Shown: positions 29,981 to 41,180 of the stretch, one piece after another
Position numbering within the stretch: position 1 is the stretch's first letter
How the letters are laid out: every line of letters starts with the position of its first letter
Origin: Nitzschia sp. DOCU1
Taxonomy: Eukaryota; Bacillariophyta; Bacillariophyceae; Bacillariales; Bacillariaceae
Assembly: GCA_951394045.1 (NCBI GenBank)
Contig: OX595999.1
Span: 558,001 to 622,000, forward strand
DNA: 64,000 nucleotides
Direction: 5' to 3'
Notes under the pieces: model-generated
What the model was told of the DNA's origin: nothing
Databases searched by the model: none
Seen by the model: only the letters and a program-made list of their open reading frames with translations
Program-made: the position numbers and the translations under genes

Positions 29981-30318
29981 CGTGGATGACTATGGTACCA
30001 GGTACGATAATTCGTCCTCACGATGGAGGCTCTTTCATCTTGACACACTCTTGACCGGATCTGTCGCAACGAAAAGTTGTCAACTGCAAATGCGGTACTT
30101 AGAATAGTTCCCTCCGGTAGTACAGAATGATGAGAGCTACAGTACTCTGCTATTGCCCATCAACTTCTGTGCGTAATGAAATATGGTACTATATTTGTTG
30201 CTCAACCATAGAGTAGTGGCAGCTACAGACTGCGCCCTGGACACATATTTTGTCTCAGATTTCACTACTCCTCAAAAAATTACACTCCAGTGTGCTCCAT
30301 GTATCCCGGTTTCGCTTC
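29981..30318. other. Spacer, no gene seen
   Basis: About 340 bp between the HKR4 duplicate and the 3' end of the first ABCG gene. It contains GGTACCAGGTAC at about 29994-30005 and CCGGTAGTAC at about 30114-30123, members of the dispersed TAC/GTA motif set. Confidence 0.5.
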
Positions 30319-32436
30319 CTACTTGGAACGACGAAGCAGGACATATGCTCCCACCAAGAAAAACAGATTCAGCACAAAACAGATTCCAATGTTGAAATAG
30401 TAGTTTGCAAACAGGCCTTCGATACCGACGCTTTCGTAGACGGATTCGCCTGGGAGCGGGCATTCGTCGACATCGCCAATCGCAATGGCCACTTCGTCTT
30501 GAGAGCAGGGAATGAAACGATCCTCGTATTCATTCACCAAAAGAGCTCCATAGCCATAGCGGCAGAATGAAAGATAGCTCGCCCACTTGATACCCCAATG
30601 CATGTTTGCCAATGGGATGTAAAAGCCACCAATGATGAAGAAGAAGAGAGTGATAGAGGGTGCCAAAAGCAAGGCAATTTGCATGTTTGGAAGGACAACG
30701 CTCATGAAGAATCCCATACTCTGTGCGCAGCTCAATGTAAGATAAAAGGCCAAGGCGAACTTGAAGAATGCGGCGACTTCCAGTCGCAGTCCTGCAGTAA
30801 AGTAGACAATGCAACCATAACATAGGGGCAGAAGAATGTTGTTGGTCATGTCCGCTGCAGTCTTGGCAAGGAAGAAAGGCAAGACTCCATAGAGCTTTTT
30901 GGCACGCTCTCTTCTGAGTAGGGCGCGATCCCGCTGGAATACGGAGATACTACCAGTAACAATGCTGTTACCTTGGGCAATCAACATGAAGAAATATAGC
31001 GAGTTCCGCTCAAAGATAAAAGACGTATTATCCGGCAACTGCCACCAAAAGTACGACGTGAAGAATATGTAGGCAAAGGTCAAGAGAATGGAAACTCGAG
31101 TAAACTTTTCGCCTCGCCGTTGCTTCATCGTACGACTTGCCAGAAGACGAAGTTGTACAAAAAAGGGTGATTCGAATTTTTTCGGGTGTTCTTTGAGCTC
31201 GGATAAGGTCGACATTTCGCGAGCCAATTTGGGTTGGGCATTTTTTGGAAGCATCTCAGTGACTCTTTTGAACTTTTCTCCATGCTCACACCATCTCGGT
31301 GCTAGTGCTGCATCCTTTCCTTTTGCCTGATCCAAAATTATGGTGTCCATCATCCAATCGGCGATTCCAGTCTCGGGGGGCAACTTTTCAACGGTCGGAC
31401 ATGTTTCCAGGTATCGTCGAGCTGACATTGCAGCACCGTCATACACTACCTTGCCCTTACTCAAAAGAAGAAGGTGATCCAACAGTTTGAAAATATCCGT
31501 GCGGGGTTGATGGATAACGACAGCAATGGAATGGCCTAATTTCGTCAGATCCTTCAGTGTGCGCATGAGAGAATACGCCGTCGTAGCATCCAAACCACTG
31601 GTGGGCTCGTCTAGAAGAAGCAAACTTGGTCGGACTACCAACTCTGCAGCCACAGCAGTTCGTTTTCGTTCTCCGCCAGAGATACCCGGTTGATTCGACA
31701 AGGCAGATCCAATCAAGTTATCTCGAATATGAGTCAATCCAAGCTCTTCCATGACATCCTCCACTAACTTGACCACCTCTTTGTCGGGTGTGGCATGTGG
31801 CGTTTTCAATCGAGCCGCGAAATAGATAGTTTCTTCAACAGTCAAATTGCTCAATAGCAAGTCATCTTGCCACACCACACCGACCATTTGCTTTGGAAGT
31901 CGGCCTTCTTCGCCGTTGACAATGATCGAACCTTCGATATCTGAAGGTTTGACCAGGCCAGCCACTACACTTGTTAGACTCGTCTTGCCACTGCCCGAAG
32001 GCCCAATCCAGGCGGTCAATCGGTACGGCGAAATCTTGGTAGACACCTTGTCTAGCACCACAATTCGTTCCTTGGTATTGGCGCCTTGCGCCGTCGCCGT
32101 CGAAGTGATGGGCTGATAGGTTAACTCTTGCAGTTGAACTTCCACCAGGGGAACGCTGCGTGACGCATTCATGAGCATCGACGACGATTTGGTGGACTTG
32201 ATCGTTATGGATGATGACCTCATTGTTGGATATGTCGATGATCCACTGTCAACGAGCGATGGAAATGTCGACGCCGTCACCTCGAGCGACTCGGAATAAG
32301 AGGTATCGGCGTTGGTCAAGGTGTCGCCGTCAGTGGAAGTCGACGGCAACGTTTCTTCGTTAGAACCTGACATTCCTCCTGACAGTGCTTCTGACATCGG
32401 GGTGTTGGAATAAATCATGGAGGTGTCGTCCGCCAT
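30319..32436 (-). CDS. ABCG-family half-transporter A
   Basis: 705 residues, single exon, in the ABCG (White/WBC) order of nucleotide-binding domain first and membrane domain second. After a Ser/Thr-rich N-terminal 95 residues, Walker A is GPSGSGKT (145-152), the Q-loop region reads VVWQDD, the ABC signature is ISGGERKRT (252-260), and Walker B with D-loop is LLLLDEPTSGLD. An H-loop His lies in AVVIHQPR. The C-terminal half has about six hydrophobic helices (from FTRVSILLTFAYIFFTSYFW to the final LNLFFLVGAYVLL). It should act as a homo- or heterodimer moving lipids or hydrophobic compounds. It diverges from a second ABCG gene about 950 bp away, a possible heterodimer partner. Substrate unknown. 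Confidence 0.95.
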   Translation of the reverse strand: MADDTSMIYSNTPMSEALSGGMSGSNEETLPSTSTDGDTLTNADTSYSESLEVTASTFPSLVDSGSSTYPTMRSSSITIKSTKSSSMLMNASRSVPLVEVQLQELTYQPITSTATAQGANTKERIVVLDKVSTKISPYRLTAWIGPSGSGKTSLTSVVAGLVKPSDIEGSIIVNGEEGRLPKQMVGVVWQDDLLLSNLTVEETIYFAARLKTPHATPDKEVVKLVEDVMEELGLTHIRDNLIGSALSNQPGISGGERKRTAVAAELVVRPSLLLLDEPTSGLDATTAYSLMRTLKDLTKLGHSIAVVIHQPRTDIFKLLDHLLLLSKGKVVYDGAAMSARRYLETCPTVEKLPPETGIADWMMDTIILDQAKGKDAALAPRWCEHGEKFKRVTEMLPKNAQPKLAREMSTLSELKEHPKKFESPFFVQLRLLASRTMKQRRGEKFTRVSILLTFAYIFFTSYFWWQLPDNTSFIFERNSLYFFMLIAQGNSIVTGSISVFQRDRALLRRERAKKLYGVLPFFLAKTAADMTNNILLPLCYGCIVYFTAGLRLEVAAFFKFALAFYLTLSCAQSMGFFMSVVLPNMQIALLLAPSITLFFFIIGGFYIPLANMHWGIKWASYLSFCRYGYGALLVNEYEDRFIPCSQDEVAIAIGDVDECPLPGESVYESVGIEGLFANYYFNIGICFVLNLFFLVGAYVLLRRSK

Positions 32437-33389
32437 GTTTGTGGTCGGTTTGCTGTTAGAAAGCTAACAAACAAAGACTGCTACCGCTTTCAACAACCGC
32501 TTTCAACCAAGTAAGCAACTCGAAGAACTTCTGACTGGAACGAAAAAGAAAACACGTCGAAAAGGCGATGCAGAGTGTGGAGGTGTGCTGTGTCGCGAAA
32601 GCGCCAATGAGCGATTACTGCCGGTATGGCAATACGTGAGGATAACGTCACAAATAGGACATGTCACACTTAAACCAATCGCAATTTGTTCATCGACAGA
32701 AGCAGTGGCTTGCTCGCATCGAAATGTAAATACCTCTAAATGAAATGCATTCAAAGGCTTTAAAGTAAATTCGTTGCCGGCTCTCGATCAATTAAAGCCC
32801 TTGGATATAAATTCAATGGAAGGTCGCAAGCGATGGTCGGTAGCGCTTCGCCGCCTTCGCCCTGCTCGTGCATTACAAAAAAGTGAACCTACGTGAGAAT
32901 TGGTGTTGGCGTGCTTGTCTCGCCTTGCTTAAATGAACATCATGTCGCAGTGAACCCCCAATTGGTTTTCCGACATAAAGAAGGCCTTTCCAGAAACATG
33001 CCCTTTATTGAAGGACTTTTTTGAAACACGAGCTTGTGCTGTGCCTGTTGTGAAAAAATAAGCGTTTTCTCCCTCCAATAGCGCTATGTGACGAGCTGTG
33101 GTGACGAGCGGACCTTATCACCAGCACCACCACGTCTACCGTTGATACCGGTAGTGCGCTGACATGGCTGAAAGCGCTTTGTTTTGAGAACTTCGTCTCA
33201 AGCCTGAGGGTCAACGTTTTACGTGTATCAAATATCCACCGTCGAGTCGTCAACCTTTCGAACATCTTCGAAGTACTAATTCTCTATCACCAAAGGTATC
33301 CACGCATCCTGAAATAGAAAGCGGCAAGCAAACGTTAGGAAAGCAACGCGAGATTGAGTTATATTTTCCCGAATTTCTGCACAACCAAC
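32437..33389. other. Divergent spacer between two ABCG genes
   Basis: About 950 bp that must contain both promoters. It includes ACTGCCGGTATGGC at about 32617-32630 and TACCGGTAGTG at about 33147-33157. No coding frame is supported. Confidence 0.5.
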
Positions 33390-35780
33390 ATGCCCCCTCA
33401 AATCGAATCGAGTCAACTTACCCCCAGCACCATGGTAGGAAAAGCAGGTGATGATGTTTCGGGGAAGGACGGACTGTTTCTGCGATGGAGTCGTCTTGTC
33501 AAGACGGTCCAAGTAAAGGAAAACAACGCCGGTTTGCTACGCGGTAGCATCGCAGCACCTAACGCCCAAGCCCTCCGAGACTTCCACAAGACGGGGCCGA
33601 CCACCAAGTTAATTTTGGATCAAGTGTCGGGATGTGCCGAGCCGGGTCAAGTATTGTGTATGATGGGACCGTCGGGTAGTGGCAAAACCAGCTTGTTGAA
33701 CGCGTTGAGTGGCCGAACGAATTACGACTCGGGAGTGATCAGCATTAATGGCAAACCCTTGAATAGCAATGCCATGAAGAAACGTCTCATGGCACAAATT
33801 GCATATGTCAAGCAGGCGGATATCTTCTTCACGCATTTGACGGTCCGAGATCAACTGGGTTACACGGCCTTTTTGAGATTGCCACAAGCCTGGAGCAGAC
33901 AAAAGAAATTGGATGAAGTGGAACGCATTATTAAGCTGTTGAGGCTTACCAAAGTGGCAGAATCCAAAATTTCTTTGTTATCGGGAGGAGAAAAGAAACG
34001 AGTCAATATTGGAACAGAGCTATTGACGGATCCCTCGTGTTTGTTATTAGATGAACCTACAAGGTATGTAAAGGTTGGTGCTTCTGTGCGCCAACGCCGA
34101 TTTATGTAGATCCCATTTCTGACTTTGTTGTCAATGTAAAGTGGTTTGGACTCTACAAGTGCCGTGGCCTTGATGCAAATGTTGCTGCAGCTCGCCCGAG
34201 CACAACACAAGACCGTCATTACCAGTATTCACCAGCCCAACTCGGCGCTCTTCCACTCCTTTGACAAACTCATCATGCTGGCAGAAGGCAATGTCGTTTA
34301 CTTTGGAAGCCCACGAGATTCCTTGCTATATCTACGCAATGTCGATCTAGCATGCCCTGACGGATACAATGCTGCCGATCATTGGATGGATTTGCTCGTG
34401 TCAGACTCCGCCATTGATGAATCATCTCGCAATTTCCGTACTACCGGCACCAGCAGTAGTGATACGTCCCCGGAACGAACTGAACGGACCGCCAGCATGG
34501 ATGGAACCAGTCGTAGTGCCGGGAGGTTGGAGGCGCTGGCGGAAGATAGTCCAGCTGAGATGGATGATTCGGCTGCTATGGTTTCAGGTAAAAGGAATGT
34601 CCGTTACGACAAGATCCGAGCTTTGAACTTGACGACTCGAGAGCGATTGATCCGGGCGTGGGACAATGACGCTATTGCCGATCAAATGGACCTGGCCACA
34701 GTGGACGAATCAGATGAGGATGCCACTGTCAGCAACAGCGCGGCATCCTTTAGCAAGTACAACACGTCCTGGGGGATGCAGTACAGGGTGTTGGTACACC
34801 GATCCCTCAAGAATAGTCGATCCGCGATTTTCACTCCTATCAACTTGATCAAAAGTGCGGCGCTCGGTCTTGTGTCAGGCGCTCTTTGGTTCCAGGTGGA
34901 CTACACCGAAGCGAATGTGTTTGACTTGAGTTCATTCTTTTTCTTCACCATGACGTACTGGGTTGTAAGTTCTTGCCCTTTGTTGTCGTTTGTCAACGTG
35001 TGAAATCAAATGCCGTCGCCGATTACTCACCATTATGGTTAATCGTCAGTTTGATAGCATGTTCAATGCATTGATGGCCTTCCCATCCGAGAGAGAAGTC
35101 ATTCTCAAGGAGCGCTCGAGTGGATCGTATCACCTCGGTGCATACTTTTTGGTGAGTAATCACAACACTGTGGAAGCTGCGGGACTGTTGTTACGCGCTG
35201 CACTCTGACGCCCTAACTTTCTTCACTTGGACAGGCCAAAACGACTTCTGAAATGCCCACTCGCTTGGCACTACCTTTCATCTACATGATCATTTCTTTC
35301 TGGATGTCAGGAGTTAGCAATCGATTCGATATTTTTATATTCACTACCCTTATATCCCTTTTGAGTGTGGTGGCCGGCGAAGCTATCGGTCTGCTGGTAG
35401 GCGCTTCGATCTACGATATGGAAAAAGCTATGACAACAATGACGGTTGTTTCTTTGGCGTTGATGCTCCTTGGAGGATTCTTCGTGGACAATGTGCCAGT
35501 CTGGCTCGACTGGGGAAAGTTCGCTTCGCCCTTCAAATACTCCTTTGATGCCTCCCGGCAACTGATCTTTGATCGCCCCGTACCTTGCGACGGGAGCGGG
35601 GCACTAGGAAGTCTTTGCAATGGGGCGAGTGATGGCACAGTGCCACCCGAAGACGTGATCGAGTTCTTGGGTATCCAGGGGAGTGTCGGCTTCAATGTTG
35701 CTCTCTTGCTGGTGATTGGCTTGGTTCCCAGATATCTTGCTTATCTTGCACTACGTGCCAAGAAAGAGGGAGGAAGATAA
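33390..35780 (+). CDS. ABCG-family half-transporter B, four exons
   Basis: Exons 33390-34063, 34142-34964, 35050-35151 and 35235-35780, joined by GT..AG introns of 78, 85 and 83 bp, give 714 residues. The ATG at 33390 is chosen because the longer frame starts with TTG. Walker A is GPSGSGKT (93-100), the signature is [12 protein letters not shown], and Walker B is LLLDEPTSGLD, the first intron splitting the Ser codon of that motif. IHQP follows. An insertion rich in Ser/Glu lies between the nucleotide-binding and membrane parts. The membrane domain has six predicted helices, among them [15 protein letters not shown] and [15 protein letters not shown]. Domain order and motifs are typical of ABCG half-transporters. 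It is clearly different in sequence and exon structure from the neighbouring ABCG gene, so the pair is not a recent tandem duplicate. Confidence 0.93.
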
Positions 35781-36021
35781 TTGCACAAACCAGAACACTT
35801 TGTAAATATAACATTTCTAGTTTTCTCCCGACCTACTTTTTCACTTCGCGACCTCAGCTCAGAAAAACTTTCGTACAACGAAGTCGCGCTGGTATCTCCG
35901 AAGTATCGCTAGACGTATTTTGAGAAGACAGTGGCCAAAGATTCTCACCATTACTCTCAAAATTAAAATTTATTGTTCACTACGGGGTGTAGTTAGGTAG
36001 ATTTCTCTAGCAGGAATAGGA

Positions 36022-37379
36022 TTATTGCGCGCTTTGCGCCGAAGGCTTGGCAGCATCCTCATTCTCGGCATTCTCTTTCTTTAGAGGTTCTTTTTCACTG
36101 TAAGTAGGCCAGTCAGTGTATCCCTTGGCACCAGTATGGTACCACCAGGTTTCATACGGTGCTGGTTCAGCAAGAGGCCAGTCGTTTGCAAAGCGTTCCG
36201 GGAGATCAGGGTTGGACATGTACAATCGACCAAAGCAGGCCATGTCCGCAGCACCGGAACGAATCATACCCTCGGCCACTTCCTTGGTAAGGCCAACGTT
36301 GCACATAATGATTCCATCGTAGTACTTGCGCAAATGTGCACAGGTTACAGCCTTGCACTTTCCGTGAAATCCAAAACCCAAGCCGTCCTTTGATGCAGAA
36401 GAAGTCAGTGAGAAACACGCAACATTAACCAACACATTCATAGTATAAACTCGCGAAATATCTTACCATGACATGCATGTAAGCCAAATCGTACTTGTTC
36501 ATTTCTTTTGCAACGTATTCGAACATCTCGAAGTTATCCTCAGATCCCATGCCACCAAAGGCACCGTTGGGGGAGATACGGAATCCAATTCGGTTGGACG
36601 GGTAAGCTCCGCTGGCAATGATACCCTCAACGATCTCCTTCAAGAAGCGCAGACGGTTCTCCAGGCTTCCTCCATACTCATCCGTCCTCTTGTTTGAGCA
36701 TGATTGCAAGAACTGGTCGACCAAGTAACCGTTGGCGCCATGAATCTCGACCCCGTCGAAACCAGCCTCCTTGCATCTTTTTGCAGCGTCGACAAAGTCT
36801 TGAATGGTTTTCTTAACTTCTTCTTTAGTCAAGGCATGGGGAACTTCAGGTTCAGTTTCCTGCATGTCGAGGTTCTTCACCTTTCCGACCATGGGGATAT
36901 TGGAGGCAGAAACAGTGCGCTTTGTGGTTGGGTGAAATGAGGAGTGGGCTGTGCGTCCCATATGCCACAACTGAAGATAAATCTTTCCTCCTTTTGCATG
37001 AACCCGGTCAACAACTTTCTTCCATCCCGCTGCCTGATCGTCGTTACGAATTTGGGGCGCATTGCGCCAACCAAAACCTTCTTCCGAAACCGCAGTTGCC
37101 TCAGTGATGATAAGCCCAGCAGTCGCACGTTGTTCGTAGTACTCTGCCTGGAGGTCGTTCGGAATGCTGCACGCGGGATCAAAAGGGTCTTCAGTTGGGG
37201 TTCCTCTACCAATCGAAGCCGAAAAAAGAAAATATTAGAAGGATGGATTGGGATCATAAAAGACAGCCACGGCGGGAAAAAGAACCTTACCTCGCACGCG
37301 TCAAAGGTGCCAACGAAAGCCGATTCGAGAGTTCCTGTCCACCGACAGTAATCTTCGAGAGAAGTTGGAGCTGGCTCAT
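36022..37379 (-). CDS. Old yellow enzyme / 12-oxophytodienoate reductase-like flavoprotein
   Basis: Exons 37379-37291, 37205-36467 and 36387-36022, with introns of 85 and 79 bp, give 397 residues, normal for the family. The N terminus NRLSLAPLTRARG is the classic OYE opening. KIYLQLWHMGR, VEIHGANGYLVDQF (the substrate-binding His and Asn), TDEYGGSLENRLRF and IGFRISP follow in the usual order, ending with GMIRSGAADMACFGRLYMSNPDLPERF for phosphate binding of FMN. It is expected to reduce activated C=C bonds with NAD(P)H, for example in oxylipin or xenobiotic metabolism. No targeting peptide is seen, so a cytosolic location is likely. The second AG of the first acceptor would give a frame with an immediate stop, so the upstream AG is used. 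Confidence 0.95.
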
Positions 37380-37979
37380 TGTGATGAAAAATGCGACGTG
37401 GTCGTGGTCTTAGCTAAGTATTGTTCTTGTCTGCGAGATGAGATTTGTGAGGTGATGGATGCCGACGTATATATTCGTTTCAACTTGTTAAGAGGCCTAC
37501 GCACGGTGTAATTTTGCTTTTTTGATGAGGTGGCATTGCAAGCGCAGGTTTTGATGGGCGACGACGATCAACTTGGATGTTCGAAGAGAAACAGACGAAG
37601 CCTTTGGAAAGAGTGTGAGCCGGCGGGCGCGGGGCTCTAATATATGTTGTGCCACGTTGTGGAATCCGATGACCACAACATGGGGATCTTTCCTTTTCGT
37701 CGAATAATGGGATCGTGGAACGAAGGATATATCGAAAAATGGAGATAGGGACTGTAAAACAAAATGATATGATGTACCTGGTACCAGGTAATAATACGTT
37801 GTGTGAAGGTATTATTATTAAAACGAATGGGCATATTTAGACAGGTAAGATGGCTGATTGTTTTTTGTCAACGATTCTCGGTCGTCGTCTCTATCGGTAG
37901 ATACCACTCCCGGTATTAGTATCTACACCTCTTTAAATTCTCTCGCTGTCTACTATTAGAGTAGAGATTGTAATAATAG
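37380..37979. other. Spacer with 16-bp palindrome
   Basis: 600 bp between the OYE start and the end of the truncated methyltransferase. AT-rich, no supported gene. It holds a perfect palindrome TACCTGGTACCAGGTA at 37775-37790 and further TAC/GTA motifs at 37890-37925. Confidence 0.5.
37775..37790. repeat. Perfect 16-bp palindrome TACCTGGTACCAGGTA
   Basis: One of the clearest members of the dispersed TAC/GTA palindrome set seen in spacers of this window. Confidence 0.85.
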
Positions 37980-38522
37980 CTACTTATTGAGACCTAAAAT
38001 TACTTTGCATCTCGCTTCTAGAAGTAAGCAGTAATAGCTTGCTTGCGAGCCGTCGTCATCGTCATGGAGATTTTCGTCATCCCGTCTCGCAATCTTGACT
38101 TGATCTGGGGACAAGTCGGTGGCGACCACGGTACTATCCGGGAACTGACGAGCAATCGTCTTGGCCGGTTCTCCCGGTCCGGTGGCCAAATCCAAAGCGG
38201 TGAATTTTCCATTCTTGGCCGAGGTTTTGGAATATTCATGAATCTTGTCGAGCATGGTGACCCATGGTCCTGATGGATGGCGATGATTCTCAGCTACAAT
38301 CTGATACACTTTGGACATTTCGGCATCAAATACCGGTTTGTTCGGTTCTTCAACCGAAGATGTCGACGAGTAGAGGCAGCTGCTCCTTGTTCTTGCCGCC
38401 AAGAACGCGGCCGCCGCATGGCGCGACGACACTGCCGCTACTGTTCCTCGATTGACAAATGCAGCAGAGGTAGCACCAAGAACTGAGGAGGAAAGACAAA
38501 ACATTGCAAAATTATACTTCAT
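37980..38522 (-). pseudogene. Truncated SAM-dependent methyltransferase with plastid-type presequence
   Basis: 180 residues. The N terminus MKYNFAMFCLSSSVLGATSAAFVNRG reads as a signal peptide followed by an AAF motif, like the ASAFAP motif of diatom plastid precursors, and then a basic Ala-rich transit region. The mature part reaches SAM motif I, ALDLATGPGEPAKTIA, and ATDLSPDQVKIAR. After an acidic run the frame leaves the family pattern and stops, so about two thirds of a class I methyltransferase is missing. Either an intron and further exons are unrecognised or the gene is broken; I saw no continuation on the minus strand as far as 37640. A copia element lies 28 bp upstream of the ATG, occupying the promoter region. 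Confidence 0.6.
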
Positions 38523-38550
38523 GGTTTTGTCACCACCGAATGACTATTTG

Positions 38551-38882
38551 TAACAAAGTAGATCTAGCTCTAAGCCTCGGTCAAGAGGCGATCTTCCACA
38601 GTAGTAGTTGTAACTATACTATTAGAAGATATTGTGTCTACATTCTCCGGATGTCCAAACTCATCGTACCGTTGCTCCAAGGCTAGCCGCACCGATGACC
38701 GAACCTTTTGACCTACGTCATTCAGACCACTATACAATTCTCCGAAGTACTCCATACTTCGACGTAGGTAGTAGCGTCTGCACTGGCGATGCAAATGACT
38801 CCCGTCTGACCGTTGGTCCTTCTACCATTCGACTTGGATCGAAGGGATCATCTAACTCGATCGAATCGGGCACCGTTCGTTA
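38551..38882 (-). repeat. 3' LTR of the copia element
   Basis: 332 bp, nearly identical to 44748-45079. The visible differences are T/C and A/G changes around 38811 and 38826. Confidence 0.95.
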
Positions 38883-38897
38883 CTCCCCGTGATCCCG
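38883..38897 (-). other. Probable polypurine tract
   Basis: On the minus strand the sequence just before the 3' LTR reads CGGGATCACGGGGAG, purine-rich and in the place expected for plus-strand priming. Confidence 0.5.
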
Positions 38898-38933
38898 CAC
38901 GATACTTCCAAATGAACCTGACAAACAACAATG

Positions 38934-41168
38934 TTAGCCTTCGTCAAGTTCGACGAGATCCGCAGTATCTCCTTCCCAAAACAACAATGCTCGCAGCGTC
39001 TTCCATACGTCGCTATATCCCCAAGCCTTCGAAAGAATATCCGCAGGGTTCTTCTTTCCTGGGATATGGAGCAAAGCAATGATGCCTGCTGCAACCGCTT
39101 CGCGAACACGATGGTAAGAAAGGATCACATGGCGTTTCGTGAGCTTGGCGGATGGGTTTGACGCACTATCGCACATCGTCTTGTTGTCCCCGAACATGAA
39201 TGATTTTCCTTGGACTGGGACACCTAGGTAGCGTAGCGTTGTCCTTAAGTCGATCACCTGTTCAGTAGCTTGACGACCCGACATGAATTCGCTGCCATAC
39301 GTAGCTGTCTCGACGAGCGGTTGCTTCTTGGAGAAGTAATCGATCGGAGTTTTGTTCACGAAGTGAAGAATCCCTGTGACGGACTTTCCTGTCGTCATAT
39401 CATGGCAGAGATTAGCGTCAAAATAAGTTGAAGTCACAACCGGCTTACCGAGCGGCTCTGGTGCATCTTCCGGGACTAGTTCTTGTACATCACCATACAC
39501 ACTGGTGGCCCAACTGTAGTCCGGGATCGGAACTGCCGAGAAATCAGGAATTCCCGTTCTGAAACGAATCGCGCCGTTTTGCATTTTCGCCAAATATCCA
39601 TAAACGCGTTTGATTCTATCAAGGTGGCCTTTCCTGGGCGAAGCTCGAAAACTCGAAAGCGTCATTACCGCGGTAGCGATATCGAAGCGACCCAACGAGA
39701 TGACCCATTGTGCAGCACCTATCATCAACTGATACTGTTTTATTCCTTCTGCGCCGAGCTCTTCTGAATCGTCAAGCTCTGGGTGATCGCCTTTCTCTAG
39801 GGGCGAATGGAACTTCTGGCTTGGCTTGGTGCCGAACAATCGCTCGTAGGTTTCGATCATTCGTTCAATATACCTTTTCGGCGCCATACATAGCACTCCA
39901 TCCGAATCGCGATAGAAGTCAGCCCCAAGATGGTAGCTAATCGGGCCCGTGCCTTTCAATTTAAACTTGTAGTGGTCGGATAAATCGTGGATAATTTCTT
40001 GATTCCGTTTCGACAAAATCGCGAGATCGTCAACATAGCGCACGATGTATTCCCAATGATCTCCGTTCTTGCGCATCCAAATATCGGCTTCCGCTCTCGA
40101 TGGCATGAATCCCATCTGCTTTAAAACCTCGCTGAGTCTTTCCCACCACATTTTTCCGCTTGTAAATAGTCCGTACAAAGCCTTGGATATGATGAGAGTG
40201 TGTCCCTCTCTATCTCCGAACTCGGGTCCGGCTATGACGTACACTTTCTTGTCCGTCTTCGCTTCGAGGTAGGCATTGCCTATATCCGTCGTCCAAACGT
40301 CAAGATTGTTCAGTTCTGCCAGGAATAGACAGAGTCTCAAACCTCTTAAAGAAACTACGCTTGAGTAGACCGACGAGATCGGTGTGGGGGCTTGGTTGCC
40401 GTTGGCGACCAGCCGCGCCTTCCTTCGGAGATCGTGCTTCACATCGTACACGATATGATAGTGGATACGTTTATATCCGCTTGGTCGGGCGCCCTTGCCA
40501 CAGTCCTTGAAGGTTTCGTATTCATCGATCTGCCCTAACTCCTTTAGTTCAGCCTGGCGCCACAGGTCGTTGCCGTTCTTACGGTCCAACTCCATAGCAT
40601 GTTCGTGGCTCCTTGGGACCTCTACTCCAAACTTGTAGAGAGGCGCGGTCCTAAACGACTTGAGTTTTGCTTGGTTGGCCAAACGGAGAAGCTTCTTTTG
40701 TCGCCGAGCAAGCCATGCAAACTGCTTCCATCCCTCGAGGTTGAGCAAATTATTTTCGCTTGCATAGATGGCGCAAGAGACTGGATCACTCTTCGAGATG
40801 ATCGACAGGGGTTCGTAGGTAACCTCCCCGTTTTCCCAGCTAACTCTCACATTCCATCGTGATCCCTTGTAGTTAGGGTCCGTACGAGTGAGGGGACCTT
40901 GGTGGGCATCGATCGATCGGAATTTCCAAACTTCATCCGTCCCGTCAGCCTCTTCGAGCTTATCAAGAATCTGATTATACGTCTTGATTTCCTCGTAGTT
41001 GCCGTCCGAACTAACTGCTTTGAAACGGATGACCACATCGTTTGCGTTGACTCTCCTCTCAATGTCGTCGAGTGCCTCCACGATTCGTAGTCGGAGGCGA
41101 GTACCGTCTTCAGCAGGAATCGAGAGATAAGTCCGACCGATAATATCCTCTGGGTCGATGATCGCCAT
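38934..41168 (-). CDS. Copia reverse transcriptase - RNase H
   Basis: 744 residues. The reverse transcriptase shows KARLVANGNQ, WTTDIGNAYLEAKT, LYGLFTSGKMWW and the catalytic YVDDL. The RNase H part shows the DAN (YFDANLCHD), TYGSEF and DNKTMCDSAS blocks and ends in HIPGKKNPADILSK. All core motifs are intact. The frame is the same as that of the upstream gag-integrase frame, from which it is separated by one TGA and four codons, so the ATG at 41168 may not be a true start: translation could come by readthrough or from a separate initiation. The N-terminal 110 residues probably belong to the integrase tail. Confidence 0.92.
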   Translation of the reverse strand: MAIIDPEDIIGRTYLSIPAEDGTRLRLRIVEALDDIERRVNANDVVIRFKAVSSDGNYEEIKTYNQILDKLEEADGTDEVWKFRSIDAHQGPLTRTDPNYKGSRWNVRVSWENGEVTYEPLSIISKSDPVSCAIYASENNLLNLEGWKQFAWLARRQKKLLRLANQAKLKSFRTAPLYKFGVEVPRSHEHAMELDRKNGNDLWRQAELKELGQIDEYETFKDCGKGARPSGYKRIHYHIVYDVKHDLRRKARLVANGNQAPTPISSVYSSVVSLRGLRLCLFLAELNNLDVWTTDIGNAYLEAKTDKKVYVIAGPEFGDREGHTLIISKALYGLFTSGKMWWERLSEVLKQMGFMPSRAEADIWMRKNGDHWEYIVRYVDDLAILSKRNQEIIHDLSDHYKFKLKGTGPISYHLGADFYRDSDGVLCMAPKRYIERMIETYERLFGTKPSQKFHSPLEKGDHPELDDSEELGAEGIKQYQLMIGAAQWVISLGRFDIATAVMTLSSFRASPRKGHLDRIKRVYGYLAKMQNGAIRFRTGIPDFSAVPIPDYSWATSVYGDVQELVPEDAPEPLGKPVVTSTYFDANLCHDMTTGKSVTGILHFVNKTPIDYFSKKQPLVETATYGSEFMSGRQATEQVIDLRTTLRYLGVPVQGKSFMFGDNKTMCDSASNPSAKLTKRHVILSYHRVREAVAAGIIALLHIPGKKNPADILSKAWGYSDVWKTLRALLFWEGDTADLVELDEG

Positions 41169-41180
41169 GGGCCAATCGCG

